Assembly (NCBI GenBank): GCA_036501825.1 | Contig: DASXZP010000012.1 | Location: 62,001-126,000, forward strand | Source: JAFECT01 sp036501825 | GTDB taxonomy: Bacteria > Pseudomonadota > Alphaproteobacteria > Caulobacterales > Caulobacteraceae | Reading direction: 5' to 3' | DNA length: 64,000 bases | Part shown: in pieces, positions 16,998 to 26,435 of the stretch | How positions within the stretch are numbered: the stretch's first letter is position 1 | Layout of the letters: every line of letters starts with the position of its first letter | Made by a program: the position numbers and the translations under genes | The notes under the pieces: model-generated | What the model saw: only the letters and a program-made list of their open reading frames with translations | Told to the model about the DNA's origin: nothing | Database searches by the model: none

Positions 16998-19226
16998 ATG
17001 TCGCGCTGGCGTCGACACATCGCGTTGAGCGGTTTCGCAGCGCTCACCGCGCTCGCCGGGATCGCAGGCGGCGCTTGGGCGCAGTCGCAGGCGGGTGGCG
17101 GTCAGACCCAAGCCCAGCCTTCGCCCTCCGACCAGAAGAGCGACGGCAAATCGACCACGGTGAAAGGCGTCACCGTCACCGCCGATAAGCCTGCCGTCCG
17201 CGCCGACATCGACCGGCGCAGCTACGATATCTCCAAGGATCTGGCCGCCCAGAACGGCGCCTCCATAGCCGACGCCCTGCGCAACGTGCCTTCGGTCGAC
17301 GTCGACGTGGACGGCAAGGTCACCCTGCGCGGCGCGGCGGGCGTGACTATCATGGTCGACGGCAAACCCTCGCCGATGCTCGCCGGCCCGGGCGTGCTGT
17401 TGCAGGTCCCCGCCGACCAATACGAACGCGTTGAGGTGATGACCAACCCTTCCGCCGCCTTTTCGCCGAATGGGGCGGCCGGGATCATCAATCTGATCAC
17501 CAAGAAGCATCACCCGATGGGCAGTTTCGGCTTCGCCCGCGTCGCGGTGGACAACGCAGACCGCTATCGCGGCGGCGGGAGCGCCTCCATCAAGAACGAC
17601 AAGGTGACCGTGGTGCTCTACGCCGGTGAAGGCCGCGACGAGCGAACCCAGCCGCACGCGGGGGATACCGAGGCCTTCGATTCCGCAGGCGGTCTTCTCA
17701 CTTCGACGACGGATCGCGACAACGCGCTTCTTCGGCTGCGCTACCAGTACGCGGATATTGTCCCGACCTGGGACCTGGACCCGAAATCGCAACTGACCTT
17801 CAGGCTCAGTGGATATCGCCATAGCAACGAAGCGGAAGACATTGGCGAAACCACCCTGACCGGCCCATCGGGCGCACTCATCGAAGATGTCAACGAGAAG
17901 AACCTCAACGACCTCAGCGGCGAAGATGTCACCGGCGAGCTGAAATTCCGCCGCGAATTCACCGGCGACGAGCATGACCTGACTCTTGCCTTGAGCGTCG
18001 ACCGATCGGCCAATTCCAGCGACAGGCTCCTCTCCGAAGCGTTCGCCTTCCCCGCTGTGCCGGACGCCTTTCAGCGATCCGACAACGACGACATCACCCG
18101 AACGATCGACTTTTCCGGCGACTACAACCGGCCGCTGTCAGGCGGCGCGAAATTGAAAGCCGGATGGGACATCAACGACGAGACCGATCTGAGCGTCACA
18201 TCGGGTTTTCTCGACGCCGCGACCCCCACGGCGCCCGACGATCCTGGACAATCGGACCACTATCACTTTCGGCGGTTGGTTTCGGCGGGGTACCTCACCT
18301 ACCAGCAGCCGTTCGGCAAGCTGACCGTGATGGGCGGCCTGCGCCTTGAGGGCGAGAACCTTTATATCGACGATGTCACCACCAGCACGGTCGTCCGCGC
18401 CGATGACGTGCATCTCTATCCGACCATTCACCTCGATTACGCTATCGACGACGACCAGCACCTCCAGGCCAGCTATAGCGAACGGATTCAACGGCCCGAC
18501 CCCAGTCAGTTCGATCCCTTCCTACGCGTCTTGGGCCCATTCAATCAGGACACCGGCAATCCACATCTCAAGCCGCAACAGACCCAGGACTTCGAAACCA
18601 GCTGGCAGGACCGCATCGGCGGAGCCTTTGTCCTCGCCACAGCCTACTACAAGTCAAGCACCGGCGGCGTCACGGAGGTGACCACCGACGTCGGCGCCGG
18701 CGTGCTGCTGAGCACGGCGGAAAACCTGACCCGCAGCAAGAACGCGGGGGTCGAACTGGTCCTCAACGGTAAGCTGCCTCACGGTTTCAGCTACAGCCTG
18801 AGCTCCAACGCCTATTGGAACCAGATCGACGGCGTGGTGCTCAACGACACGGTCACGCGCGCGCAGACAACGATCACTGCTCGCGCCTCGATCAACTGGC
18901 AGGCCGATCCGAAGGATTTCCTGCAGATCACCGCCTACTCTCCTTCGCGTATTCTAATGCCACAGAGCATCTTCGAGTCGCGAGGTCCGATCGTCAACCT
19001 CGGCTGGCGGCGCAAGCTCACCGACAAACTCAGCCTGGTGACCACGGTAGGCGATGTCTTCGACCGCGGCGGATCGGTCAACGTCTATGACACGGAGCTT
19101 TTGCGCGGCCGCGGAGTGACCGACTACCACAACCGCTCCATCTACCTGGGCCTGAACCTCACCTTCGGCGCCGCGCCGAAGCAGCAACAGGAACCGGCCT
19201 TCGATTACAGCGGCGGACAGCACTGA
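16998..19226 (+). CDS. TonB-dependent receptor, outer-membrane beta-barrel (array member 3)
   Basis: A 742-residue receptor. ATG at 16998 gives a clean signal peptide (MSRWRRHIALSG to GGAWAQ); the in-frame ATG at 16956 precedes the conserved leader block and is unlikely. The linker here is Gln/Ser-rich, followed by TonB-box-like GVTVTA, the plug (DIDRRSYDISKDLAAQ, then MVDGKPSPMLAG and NPSAAFSPNGAAGIINL) and the barrel. The terminal strand YLGLNLTFGAA is followed by a tail with PAFDYSGGQH. Its stop overlaps the start of receptor 4 (TGATG), so the two are translationally coupled and made in linked amounts. Substrate unknown. Confidence 0.93.
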   Translation: MSRWRRHIALSGFAALTALAGIAGGAWAQSQAGGGQTQAQPSPSDQKSDGKSTTVKGVTVTADKPAVRADIDRRSYDISKDLAAQNGASIADALRNVPSVDVDVDGKVTLRGAAGVTIMVDGKPSPMLAGPGVLLQVPADQYERVEVMTNPSAAFSPNGAAGIINLITKKHHPMGSFGFARVAVDNADRYRGGGSASIKNDKVTVVLYAGEGRDERTQPHAGDTEAFDSAGGLLTSTTDRDNALLRLRYQYADIVPTWDLDPKSQLTFRLSGYRHSNEAEDIGETTLTGPSGALIEDVNEKNLNDLSGEDVTGELKFRREFTGDEHDLTLALSVDRSANSSDRLLSEAFAFPAVPDAFQRSDNDDITRTIDFSGDYNRPLSGGAKLKAGWDINDETDLSVTSGFLDAATPTAPDDPGQSDHYHFRRLVSAGYLTYQQPFGKLTVMGGLRLEGENLYIDDVTTSTVVRADDVHLYPTIHLDYAIDDDQHLQASYSERIQRPDPSQFDPFLRVLGPFNQDTGNPHLKPQQTQDFETSWQDRIGGAFVLATAYYKSSTGGVTEVTTDVGAGVLLSTAENLTRSKNAGVELVLNGKLPHGFSYSLSSNAYWNQIDGVVLNDTVTRAQTTITARASINWQADPKDFLQITAYSPSRILMPQSIFESRGPIVNLGWRRKLTDKLSLVTTVGDVFDRGGSVNVYDTELLRGRGVTDYHNRSIYLGLNLTFGAAPKQQQEPAFDYSGGQH

Positions 19227-21511
19227 TGTCACGCCACCGCCTTGCGATATCTGGCCTTCTATCGGTTGCGACACTGATGGCCGCAGGGACGGGCTTCGCG
19301 CAGACTCAGCCCGCCACCGATCAAGCGCCTCAGACCCAACCCCAGACTCCCGCGCCCTCCGGTCAGAAGACGGATGACGGCAACGCCCGCAAGACCGACA
19401 AGGGCAAAAAGCCCGAAGCCCCCAAGACCACGGCCGTCTCGGGCGTCACCATCACCGCCGAAGCGCCGCCCGTGCGCACCGACATCGACCGCCGCAGCTA
19501 CGACCTGTCCAAGGACGTCACCACTCAGAACGGCGGCTCGATCGCCGACGCCCTGCGCAACATCCCCTCGGTCGCTGTCGACATCGACGGCGCCGTAACC
19601 CTGCGCGGCCAGAGCGGTGTCGCGGTCATGGTCGACGGCAAGCCCTCGCCTTTGCTCTCGGGCCCTGGATCGCTGCTGCAGATTCCCGCCGATCAGTTCG
19701 AACGGGTGGAGGTGATGACCAATCCTTCCGCCGCCTTCTCGCCCGAGGGGTCCGCCGGGATCATCAACCTGATCAGCAAAAAGCACCACCCGAGCGGCTC
19801 GACCGGATCGATACGCGTGTCCGCCGCCGACGCCGAGCGTGAACGCGCCAGCGCCTCGGGTTCGGTGAAGACCGAGAAGCTGACGTTTTCGTCGTCGATC
19901 TACCAGTCCCGCAACGGGTGGCCGCGCACCGGGTCCGGGGTGACCGACGCTTACGATCCCGCCACCGGTCAACTCCTGACCTCGAACGCGTCGCATAGCG
20001 CAACGGCCTTTCAGAGCTCGAACTTCGGCGGCGGCGCGACCGTCATGTGGGCGCCCGACCCCAAGACCCAGATCACTTTCGGCCTCAACGCGACGCACGG
20101 TGATGGAGATTTCCGCGTCCGCAGCGGGTTCGTGCTCACCGACAGTACGGGCGCGGTTCAGGAAGATCTGATGCAGACGACCTCGGTCCGCTCCAACTCC
20201 CTGTACGACGGGGCAAACCTTACCTATCGGCGCGACTTCACCGGCGACGATCACAACCTCACGATCGGCCTCTGGTACGACCGCTTTGACCACGTCTCCG
20301 ACCAGCGCTTCACCGAGACGCTGATCACGCCCGCGTCACCGGAGACCTTCGAGCGGACCGACCAGGACGGGGGCCTCAAGGCCCTGGATTTCTCCGGCGA
20401 CTACAGCCGCCCGATGCCCGGCGGTGCGAAGCTGAAGGCTGGCTGGGACGTCACGACGAACGACAACGACACGCTCTCCTCAGGCTTTCTCAACGCGACG
20501 TCGCCGACCGCGCCCGACGATCCGAGTCAGACCGACCGCTACTATTTCCGCCGCACGGTTTCCGCCGCCTATCTCACTTATCAGCAGCCGATCGGCAAGC
20601 TGACCATCCTGGGCGGCCTGCGCGTCGAGGGTGAGAACCTCGACATCAATGACGCCACCACGTCAACCGAGGTGCGCGACAATGACGTCCATCTCTATCC
20701 GACACTGCACCTGCAATATGCGCTCGACGATCGCCAGACCCTGTCGGCCAGCTACAGCGAACGCATCGAACGGCCCCAGGCGGCGGAGTTGGACCCGTTC
20801 CTGCGCGTGCTCGGCACCTTCTACGAGTATCAGGGCAACCCGCATCTGCAACCCGAACAGACCAAGAGCTACGAGGCCGGGTGGCAGTACCAGGCGGCGG
20901 GAACCTCGTATCTGGCGACGCTCTATTATAAATCGAGCACCGGCGGCGTTACCAACGTCAGCACCGACCTCGGCAACGGCGTACTGCTGAGCACCGAGGA
21001 AAACCTGACGCGCAGCGAAAACGCGGGGCTCGAGCTGGTCGCCGCCGGAAATCTGCCGCACGGTTTCAGCTACAACGTCAGCGGCAATGTCTACTGGAAC
21101 AAGATCGACGGCTCGGTCCTCGGCCAGACCGAAACCCGGTCGGATACAACCCTCTCCGGCCGCGCTTCGATCAACTGGCAGGCCGATCCCAAGGACTTCC
21201 TGCAAGTGAACGTCACCGCCAACGGGCGCACCCTGACGCCGCAGGGCTACACCGATACGGAGCCGACGGTGAACTTCGGCTACCGCCGCAAACTCACCGA
21301 CCGTCTGGCCTTTGTCGGAACCGTGCAGGACCTGTTCGACACCAGCGGCCGAAAAAGCGTCTACGACAGCCCCTTGCTCCGCGGCCGCGGCACGACCGAG
21401 CAGAACGACCGCGCGGTGTTCTTCGGCCTGACCATCGCGCTCGGCGCGGTTCCCAAGAGCCGCGCCCAACCGGACTTCGACTACGGCAGCGGCGGTGGCG
21501 ATTCACACTGA
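19226..21511 (+). CDS. TonB-dependent receptor, outer-membrane beta-barrel (array member 4)
   Basis: A 761-residue receptor starting inside the stop of receptor 3. The signal peptide ends near GFAQ (residue 26). The linker is long, first Gln/Pro-rich then Lys-rich, before TonB-box-like GVTITA and the plug (DIDRRSYDLSKDVTTQ, MVDGKPSPLLSG). Barrel sequence is closest by eye to receptors 2 and 3 (shared NLTRS-NAGLELV, KLPHGFSYNVSGN-like and INWQAD stretches). The tail after FFGLTIALGAV carries PDFDYGSGGG. It ends 7 bp from the convergent GH92 gene. The array plus a secreted mannosidase suggests glycan-related import, but that is inference. Confidence 0.93.
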   Translation: MSRHRLAISGLLSVATLMAAGTGFAQTQPATDQAPQTQPQTPAPSGQKTDDGNARKTDKGKKPEAPKTTAVSGVTITAEAPPVRTDIDRRSYDLSKDVTTQNGGSIADALRNIPSVAVDIDGAVTLRGQSGVAVMVDGKPSPLLSGPGSLLQIPADQFERVEVMTNPSAAFSPEGSAGIINLISKKHHPSGSTGSIRVSAADAERERASASGSVKTEKLTFSSSIYQSRNGWPRTGSGVTDAYDPATGQLLTSNASHSATAFQSSNFGGGATVMWAPDPKTQITFGLNATHGDGDFRVRSGFVLTDSTGAVQEDLMQTTSVRSNSLYDGANLTYRRDFTGDDHNLTIGLWYDRFDHVSDQRFTETLITPASPETFERTDQDGGLKALDFSGDYSRPMPGGAKLKAGWDVTTNDNDTLSSGFLNATSPTAPDDPSQTDRYYFRRTVSAAYLTYQQPIGKLTILGGLRVEGENLDINDATTSTEVRDNDVHLYPTLHLQYALDDRQTLSASYSERIERPQAAELDPFLRVLGTFYEYQGNPHLQPEQTKSYEAGWQYQAAGTSYLATLYYKSSTGGVTNVSTDLGNGVLLSTEENLTRSENAGLELVAAGNLPHGFSYNVSGNVYWNKIDGSVLGQTETRSDTTLSGRASINWQADPKDFLQVNVTANGRTLTPQGYTDTEPTVNFGYRRKLTDRLAFVGTVQDLFDTSGRKSVYDSPLLRGRGTTEQNDRAVFFGLTIALGAVPKSRAQPDFDYGSGGGDSH

Positions 21512-21518
21512 GCGGGCG

Positions 21519-23912
21519 TTATTGCTCCGGCCCGAACGACGGCGGGGCGTCGCTCGGCGATGAGCCCCACTTTGGATCGGGCTTGTCTGACAGGTCCACG
21601 TCGAGCACGCCGCCTTTTGTCGCGAACTCAGCGGGGAGCCACGGGCGTGAACTCGGTTTGCCGTTTACGCGCAGACCGGTGACGTACGGCTTGCCGGTGG
21701 CGGCGGCCGGGGCGTGGATGGTCACGGCGCCGCCGGGGCGGTCGATGCGGGCTTCGCTAAACAGCGGGCTGCCCAGCACCAGGTCGGCGCGGCCGGGCCA
21801 CTCGGGATAGAGGCCGAGCGCGGCCCACACGTACCACGACGACATTTCGCCGAGGTCGTCGTTGCCGGGGATGCCTGAAGCCTTCACCGTCCAGATCTGC
21901 GTCTCGGTGGCGCGCACCAGTTCCTGCGTCTTCCACGGCTCGCCGGCGAAGTCGTAGAGCCAGGGCGCCGCCACCGACGGCTCGTTGTTCAGCTCCGCGT
22001 GCGAACCGCCCGCGTTGGTCACCGCTAATTTTCCGTCGGGGAAATAGAAGAAGCGGTCGAGCCGCGCCCGCGCTGCATTCACCCCGCCCAGGGTCTCGAA
22101 CAGACCGTGCGCATCGAACGGGACCATCCAGAGGTACTGCGCAGGCGAGCCTTCGACAAAGTTGTCGTCGTCCTCGACGTTGGGGTCGAACTTGTCCGGC
22201 CAGGTCCCGTCGGTCTTGCGCGGCTCGATATAGCCGCCGTCCCGCGTCGCCTTCGGATTGTAGAGATTGCGCCACCAGCCCGCGCGCACGCGCAAGGCAT
22301 GCGCCATCAGGTCCTGATGCTCACGCAAGGCGAGTTGCGACAGGGCGAAGTCGGCGCTCGCCATTTCCAGCGTGTCCGCCGCCGATCCCCAGCCTGGCGC
22401 GCCTTGCGGCAGATAGTGCAGCACCAGTTCTTCGGTGAGCCCGGGGCGCTGGCCGCCGCACAGGACCGGACAGCCCTCATGGCTCTCGTCGCCGGGCGTC
22501 GGCTGGGTGGCGGCGATGATCAGCGACTGATAGGCGGCGCCTTCGTCAAAGCCCTCGCCGCCGAAGGCCGCGATGTCGGCGATCGCGGCGGCGGACGGGT
22601 CGCCGTTCATCACGCCGGTGCGCCCGGTCAGGTGGGTCCAGCGATCCCACACGCCGTCGTTCTGGTTCGCCTGGTTCAACAGCGACTGCGCGACGTCCGA
22701 GCCGACCTTGGGATCGAGCCACGTCACCAACTGCAACTGTGAGCGATAGACGTCCCAGCCGGAGAAGTTCGCGTATTGCGCCCCCTGCCCCGGCGACAGC
22801 GCATGGACCGCGCCGTCGAAGCCGAGGTAACGGCCGTCCGCGTCGCTGTAGAGATTGGGCTCCAGCAGGGCGTGGTACAGCGCCGTGTAGAACACCACGC
22901 GCTCGTCCGGCGTGCCGCCCTCGACGGCGATCTCCCCCAGCCGCTTGTCCCAATCCGCGCGTGTCTGCGCCTGCACCTGGTCGAGCGTAGCTCCCGCGCT
23001 GCCTTCCGCCGCGAGGTTCGCCCGCGCCGCCGCCTCGCTGACGTAGGACACGCCGATGCGCACGCTCACCGTGGGCGTGCGCGCCGCATCGAACGCGATC
23101 CAGCCGCCGGAGCCGTGGCCCTGCGGCGGGTTGCCCTTGTCGCCGTAGGTCGTGCCGCCATTGGCGTCGGTCGCCCCGGGCTTCACCGCCAGGTCGCTCC
23201 AGGTCCCGCCGACGCTGAACGGCTGGTCGACCACCGCCACGAAATGCAGGGTGTAGTAGCTGTGCTGCCGGTCCTTCGATATATAGCCGCAGAAATTGCC
23301 GCTGGTCACCGAGCCGGTGATTTCGCGATGCGCGGCATCGATGTGAATGCTCGCATCGCTGGACCCGACCTCGGAGTCCGACGTGCGGAACAACAGATTG
23401 GCCGGCTTGCCCGCGGGGAAGCTCACCCGCATCACCCCGGTTCGCGCCGTCGCGCCGAGATCAACCGCCGCGCCGTTGTCGAGCTTCACGCCATAGGCGC
23501 CGGGGGCCGCCTGCTCGTTCGCATGCTGAAACGTCGAGACATAAGCGCCGAACGGTTCAACCGCCGACGGCGATCGCACCACAGGTTCCGTCACCGGCAT
23601 AATCGGCACGTCCCCGCTCGCGCCCGCACAACCGGTGCCCGACAGATGCGTCAGCGCAAACCCACGGATATGGGTCGCCTTCCACTCATACCCGCCCGGC
23701 GCCGCCACCCGCGTCGAGCCATCCTTCCTGAGCGCCGTCTCCTCCGGACTAAACGCCACCATCCCGAACGGCGCCGTGGCGCCGGGATAGGTATTGCCGC
23801 CGTTGGCGGTGCCGACGAAGGGATTCACGGAGGCGGCGGGGTCGGCTGGCGCTGCGTTGGCGGCGGTCGTAAAGGCCAGCGCGCCGACGGCGACGAACAT
23901 GGAAGTTTTCAT
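21519..23912 (-). CDS. GH92 family alpha-mannosidase, secreted
   Basis: A 797-residue calcium-dependent exo-alpha-mannosidase family member that trims mannose from mannans or N-glycans. The chosen start (MKTSMFVAVGALAF) gives a signal peptide ending ANA; codons upstream run into a repeat element. The N-terminal beta-sandwich begins VNPFVGTANGGNTYPGATAPFG; the (alpha/alpha)6 catalytic domain contains ELNNEPSVAAPWLYDFAG and the family hallmark GNDDLGEMSSWYVWAALGLYP. Export implies action in the periplasm or outside. It converges on the receptor array with 7 bp between stops and has its own promoter, which must lie in or beyond the repeat at 23931-24099. Confidence 0.93.
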   Translation of the reverse strand: MKTSMFVAVGALAFTTAANAAPADPAASVNPFVGTANGGNTYPGATAPFGMVAFSPEETALRKDGSTRVAAPGGYEWKATHIRGFALTHLSGTGCAGASGDVPIMPVTEPVVRSPSAVEPFGAYVSTFQHANEQAAPGAYGVKLDNGAAVDLGATARTGVMRVSFPAGKPANLLFRTSDSEVGSSDASIHIDAAHREITGSVTSGNFCGYISKDRQHSYYTLHFVAVVDQPFSVGGTWSDLAVKPGATDANGGTTYGDKGNPPQGHGSGGWIAFDAARTPTVSVRIGVSYVSEAAARANLAAEGSAGATLDQVQAQTRADWDKRLGEIAVEGGTPDERVVFYTALYHALLEPNLYSDADGRYLGFDGAVHALSPGQGAQYANFSGWDVYRSQLQLVTWLDPKVGSDVAQSLLNQANQNDGVWDRWTHLTGRTGVMNGDPSAAAIADIAAFGGEGFDEGAAYQSLIIAATQPTPGDESHEGCPVLCGGQRPGLTEELVLHYLPQGAPGWGSAADTLEMASADFALSQLALREHQDLMAHALRVRAGWWRNLYNPKATRDGGYIEPRKTDGTWPDKFDPNVEDDDNFVEGSPAQYLWMVPFDAHGLFETLGGVNAARARLDRFFYFPDGKLAVTNAGGSHAELNNEPSVAAPWLYDFAGEPWKTQELVRATETQIWTVKASGIPGNDDLGEMSSWYVWAALGLYPEWPGRADLVLGSPLFSEARIDRPGGAVTIHAPAAATGKPYVTGLRVNGKPSSRPWLPAEFATKGGVLDVDLSDKPDPKWGSSPSDAPPSFGPEQ

Positions 23913-23930
23913 GAGATTCCCTTTGCCGAA

Positions 23931-24099
23931 GGGGACTGCTTTTCGTGTCCCGCCGCTACGGCGCCCACACCTGCCGGGGACACGATTAGCTGTCCCCGAT
24001 GTACGCCTTCTTACCTCAGCCAAAAACATCGGGGACAGCTAATCGTGTCCCGCAACGCCCGGTCTCAGCCTCGGCGCCGGGACACGATAAGCAGTCCCC
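23931..24099. repeat. Nested REP/BIME-like element: four palindromic 21-22-mers in two inverted pairs
   Basis: Units at 23931-23951, 23976-23997, 24031-24051 and 24079-24099 each have GGGACA/TGTCCC-type ends (the outer two are GGGGACT...TGTCCC-like). The inner pair extends to a perfect 26-bp inverted repeat (23977-24002 and 24026-24051) around a 23-bp loop. The outer pair matches with one mismatch and is centred on the same point. This layout is that of a bacterial interspersed mosaic element. No REP-associated transposase gene is in the window. It fills the spacer between the GH92 gene and the carboxylase gene upstream of it. Confidence 0.85.
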
Positions 24100-24104
24100 T
24101 GCCG

Positions 24105-25637
24105 TCATAGCGGAATATTATCGTGCTTCTTCCACGGATTCTCGAGCTTCTTGTTTACCAGCGTCTTCAGCGCCTTGATCAGCCGCCGCCGCGTGCCGTG
24201 CGGCATGATCACGTCGTCGATGTAGCCGCGTTGCGCGGCCACGAACGGGTTGGCGAAGCGGGCTTTGTATTCGGCTTCGCGCTCGGCCAGGACGGCGGGG
24301 TCCTTGGCTTCGGCGCGGAAGATGATTTCCACCGCGCCCTTGGCGCCCATCACCGCGATCTCGGCGGTGGGCCAGGCGTAGTTCACGTCGCCGCGGATGT
24401 GTTTTGAGCTCATCACGTCGTAGGCGCCGCCGTAGGCTTTGCGGGTGATGACGGTGACCTTGGGCACGGTCGCTTCGGCGTAGGCGAACAGCAGCTTGGC
24501 GCCGTTCTTGATCAGGCCGCCGTACTCCTGCTTGGTGCCCGGCATGAAGCCCGGCACGTCGACGAAGGTGACGATCGGAATGTTGAAGGCGTCGCAGAAA
24601 CGCACGAAGCGCGCGGCCTTCTTCGACGAGTCGATGTCGAGCACCCCGGCCAGCACCTGCGGCTGGTTGGCGACGAAGCCGATGCTCTGGCCATCCAGTC
24701 GGCCGAAGCCGGTGATGATGTTCTTGGCGTACTCGGGCGCCACTTCGAAAAAGTCGGCCTCGTCGACGACCTTGAGGATCAGCTCCTTCATGTCGTAGGG
24801 CTTGTTCGGGTTCGACGGGATCAGGGTGTCCAGCGACGGCTCGTCCCGGCGCGGGTTGTCGAAGCTCTCGCGAACCGGCGGCTTCTCGCGGTTGGACAGC
24901 GGCAGGAAGTCGATGAGGCGGCGGATCTGCGCCAGCGCCTCGAGGTCGTTCTCGAACGCACCGTCGGCCACGCCGGATTTCTGCGCATGCACGCGCGCGC
25001 CGCCCAGGTCCTCGTGAGTGACCACTTCGTTGGTGACGGTCTTCACCACGTCGGGGCCGGTGACGTACATGTAGCTGGTGTCGCGCACCATGAAGATGAA
25101 GTCGGTCATCGCCGGCGAATAGACGTCGCCGCCGGCGCACGGCCCCATGATCACGCTGATCTGCGGCACCACGCCCGACGACATGACGTTCTGCAGGAAG
25201 ATGTCGGCGTAGCCCGCCAGGCTCTCGACGCCTTCCTGGATGCGCGCGCCGCCGGCGTCGAACAGGCCGATGATCGGGGCGCCGTTCTTCAGCGCCATGT
25301 GCTGCAGCTTGACGATCTTCGACGCGTGCGCCCCCGACAGCGAGCCGCCGAAGACGGTGAAGTCCTTGGAGAAGACGTAGACCAGCCGCCCGTTGATGGC
25401 GCCCCAGCCGGTGACCACCCCGTCGCCGGGGATTTTCTGGTCGGCCATGCCGAAGTCGACGCAGCGGTGCTCGACGAAGAGGTCGGTTTCCTCGAAGGAG
25501 CCCTCGTCCAGCAGGGCCTCGATCCGCTCGCGGGCGGTCAGCTTGCCCTTGGCGTGCTGGGCCGCAATCCGCTTCTCCCCGCCCCCCAGCCGCGCCTGGG
25601 CCCTGCGGCGGTCGAGTTCCTCGAGGATATCCTGCAT
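24105..25637 (-). CDS. pccB: Propionyl-CoA carboxylase beta subunit (carboxyltransferase)
   Basis: A 510-residue carboxyltransferase that moves CO2 from biotin to propionyl-CoA, giving methylmalonyl-CoA. Two crotonase-like halves are present: the N-terminal half with FSKDFTVFGGSLSGAHASKI and FDAGGARIQEGVESL, including the oxyanion GPCAGGDVYSP, and the C-terminal half with DVPGFMPGTKQEYGG and RKAYGGAYDVMSSKH. Length and motifs fit PccB better than the methylcrotonyl subunit; acetyl-CoA use cannot be excluded by eye. The biotin-bearing alpha subunit is not in the window. The gene stands alone, bounded by a repeat on one side and a 126-bp spacer on the other. Confidence 0.92.
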   Translation of the reverse strand: MQDILEELDRRRAQARLGGGEKRIAAQHAKGKLTARERIEALLDEGSFEETDLFVEHRCVDFGMADQKIPGDGVVTGWGAINGRLVYVFSKDFTVFGGSLSGAHASKIVKLQHMALKNGAPIIGLFDAGGARIQEGVESLAGYADIFLQNVMSSGVVPQISVIMGPCAGGDVYSPAMTDFIFMVRDTSYMYVTGPDVVKTVTNEVVTHEDLGGARVHAQKSGVADGAFENDLEALAQIRRLIDFLPLSNREKPPVRESFDNPRRDEPSLDTLIPSNPNKPYDMKELILKVVDEADFFEVAPEYAKNIITGFGRLDGQSIGFVANQPQVLAGVLDIDSSKKAARFVRFCDAFNIPIVTFVDVPGFMPGTKQEYGGLIKNGAKLLFAYAEATVPKVTVITRKAYGGAYDVMSSKHIRGDVNYAWPTAEIAVMGAKGAVEIIFRAEAKDPAVLAEREAEYKARFANPFVAAQRGYIDDVIMPHGTRRRLIKALKTLVNKKLENPWKKHDNIPL

Positions 25638-25763
25638 GTCCGGGCGCCTGAGACTAAAACCTGGAGTCCCGGATTAGGGGGGACCGGGGCGGGAGGCAAG
25701 CGATCCGGCGCTCCTCCCGAAGCCGGCTTCGGGTTGAGTGAGGCGACCGGCTTCGACCCGCCC

Positions 25764-26237
25764 TTACTTCCCGCCTGCGTGCTTTTGCATGTAGTCGCGC
25801 AGGCTCGGTGTTTCCTTCGACTTGATGTCGTGCACGCGCCAGCCGGCGCCTGTGCGCACGAGGTCGAACTCCACGGGGATCACCTCCGGCGGCTGGGCCT
25901 CGGTGAAGGTCAGGCGCACCTGCACCACCGCGGTCCTTGCCGAGGCGTTCGCGTCGAGCACCTCTACCTTCATGCCGCCGGCGTCCTGGCACTGGCAGAT
26001 CGGGTCGAAGTCGAGCGCGCCCACCTCGCCGTGGGCCAACCGACGGTCCTTGCGGATCAGGGCGATCAGGCCGGTGTCGTAGACCGAGGCGTCGGAGCGG
26101 ACGTGCTTGTCGTAGAGCTTTTGGACGAAGGCCTTGGCCGACGCTGAGTCGCTAGGCGCAGCCAGGGCGGCGGGGGACGCGAGGGCGAGAAGGGCTGAGC
26201 CCAGGACCAGGGCCGATTTGAAAGGTCTGGCGAACAT
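25764..26237 (-). CDS. Secreted DUF3828-like protein
   Basis: A 157-residue protein with a signal peptide ending near ALAAP (residue 27) when started at ATG 26237 (MFARPFKS). The remainder (AKAFVQKLYDKHV, LDFDPICQCQD, VEFDLVRTGAGWRVHDIK) resembles DUF3828, a small NTF2-like periplasmic fold of unknown role. Two cysteines lie close together (CQC). The in-frame ATG at 26267 would put ten residues before the signal and is less likely. No operon partner. Confidence 0.65.
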   Translation of the reverse strand: MFARPFKSALVLGSALLALASPAALAAPSDSASAKAFVQKLYDKHVRSDASVYDTGLIALIRKDRRLAHGEVGALDFDPICQCQDAGGMKVEVLDANASARTAVVQVRLTFTEAQPPEVIPVEFDLVRTGAGWRVHDIKSKETPSLRDYMQKHAGGK

Positions 26238-26435
26238 GGCGAGGCTCCCGAGGTGGTTCGCCGCCACAGGCCGCGGCTCAATGCCAAGCTTCGCAATTTC
26301 GGACGGCCGGCGCCAGTCCGGCCACGCATCCTGTGGCGGCGCGATCAGCTCACGGCGCGGAGCGGCTGCAGATGTTCATTTGTCCCCCACGACGGAACGC
26401 CCTATTCAAAGAACGCAAACAGGTCCGCACCAACC

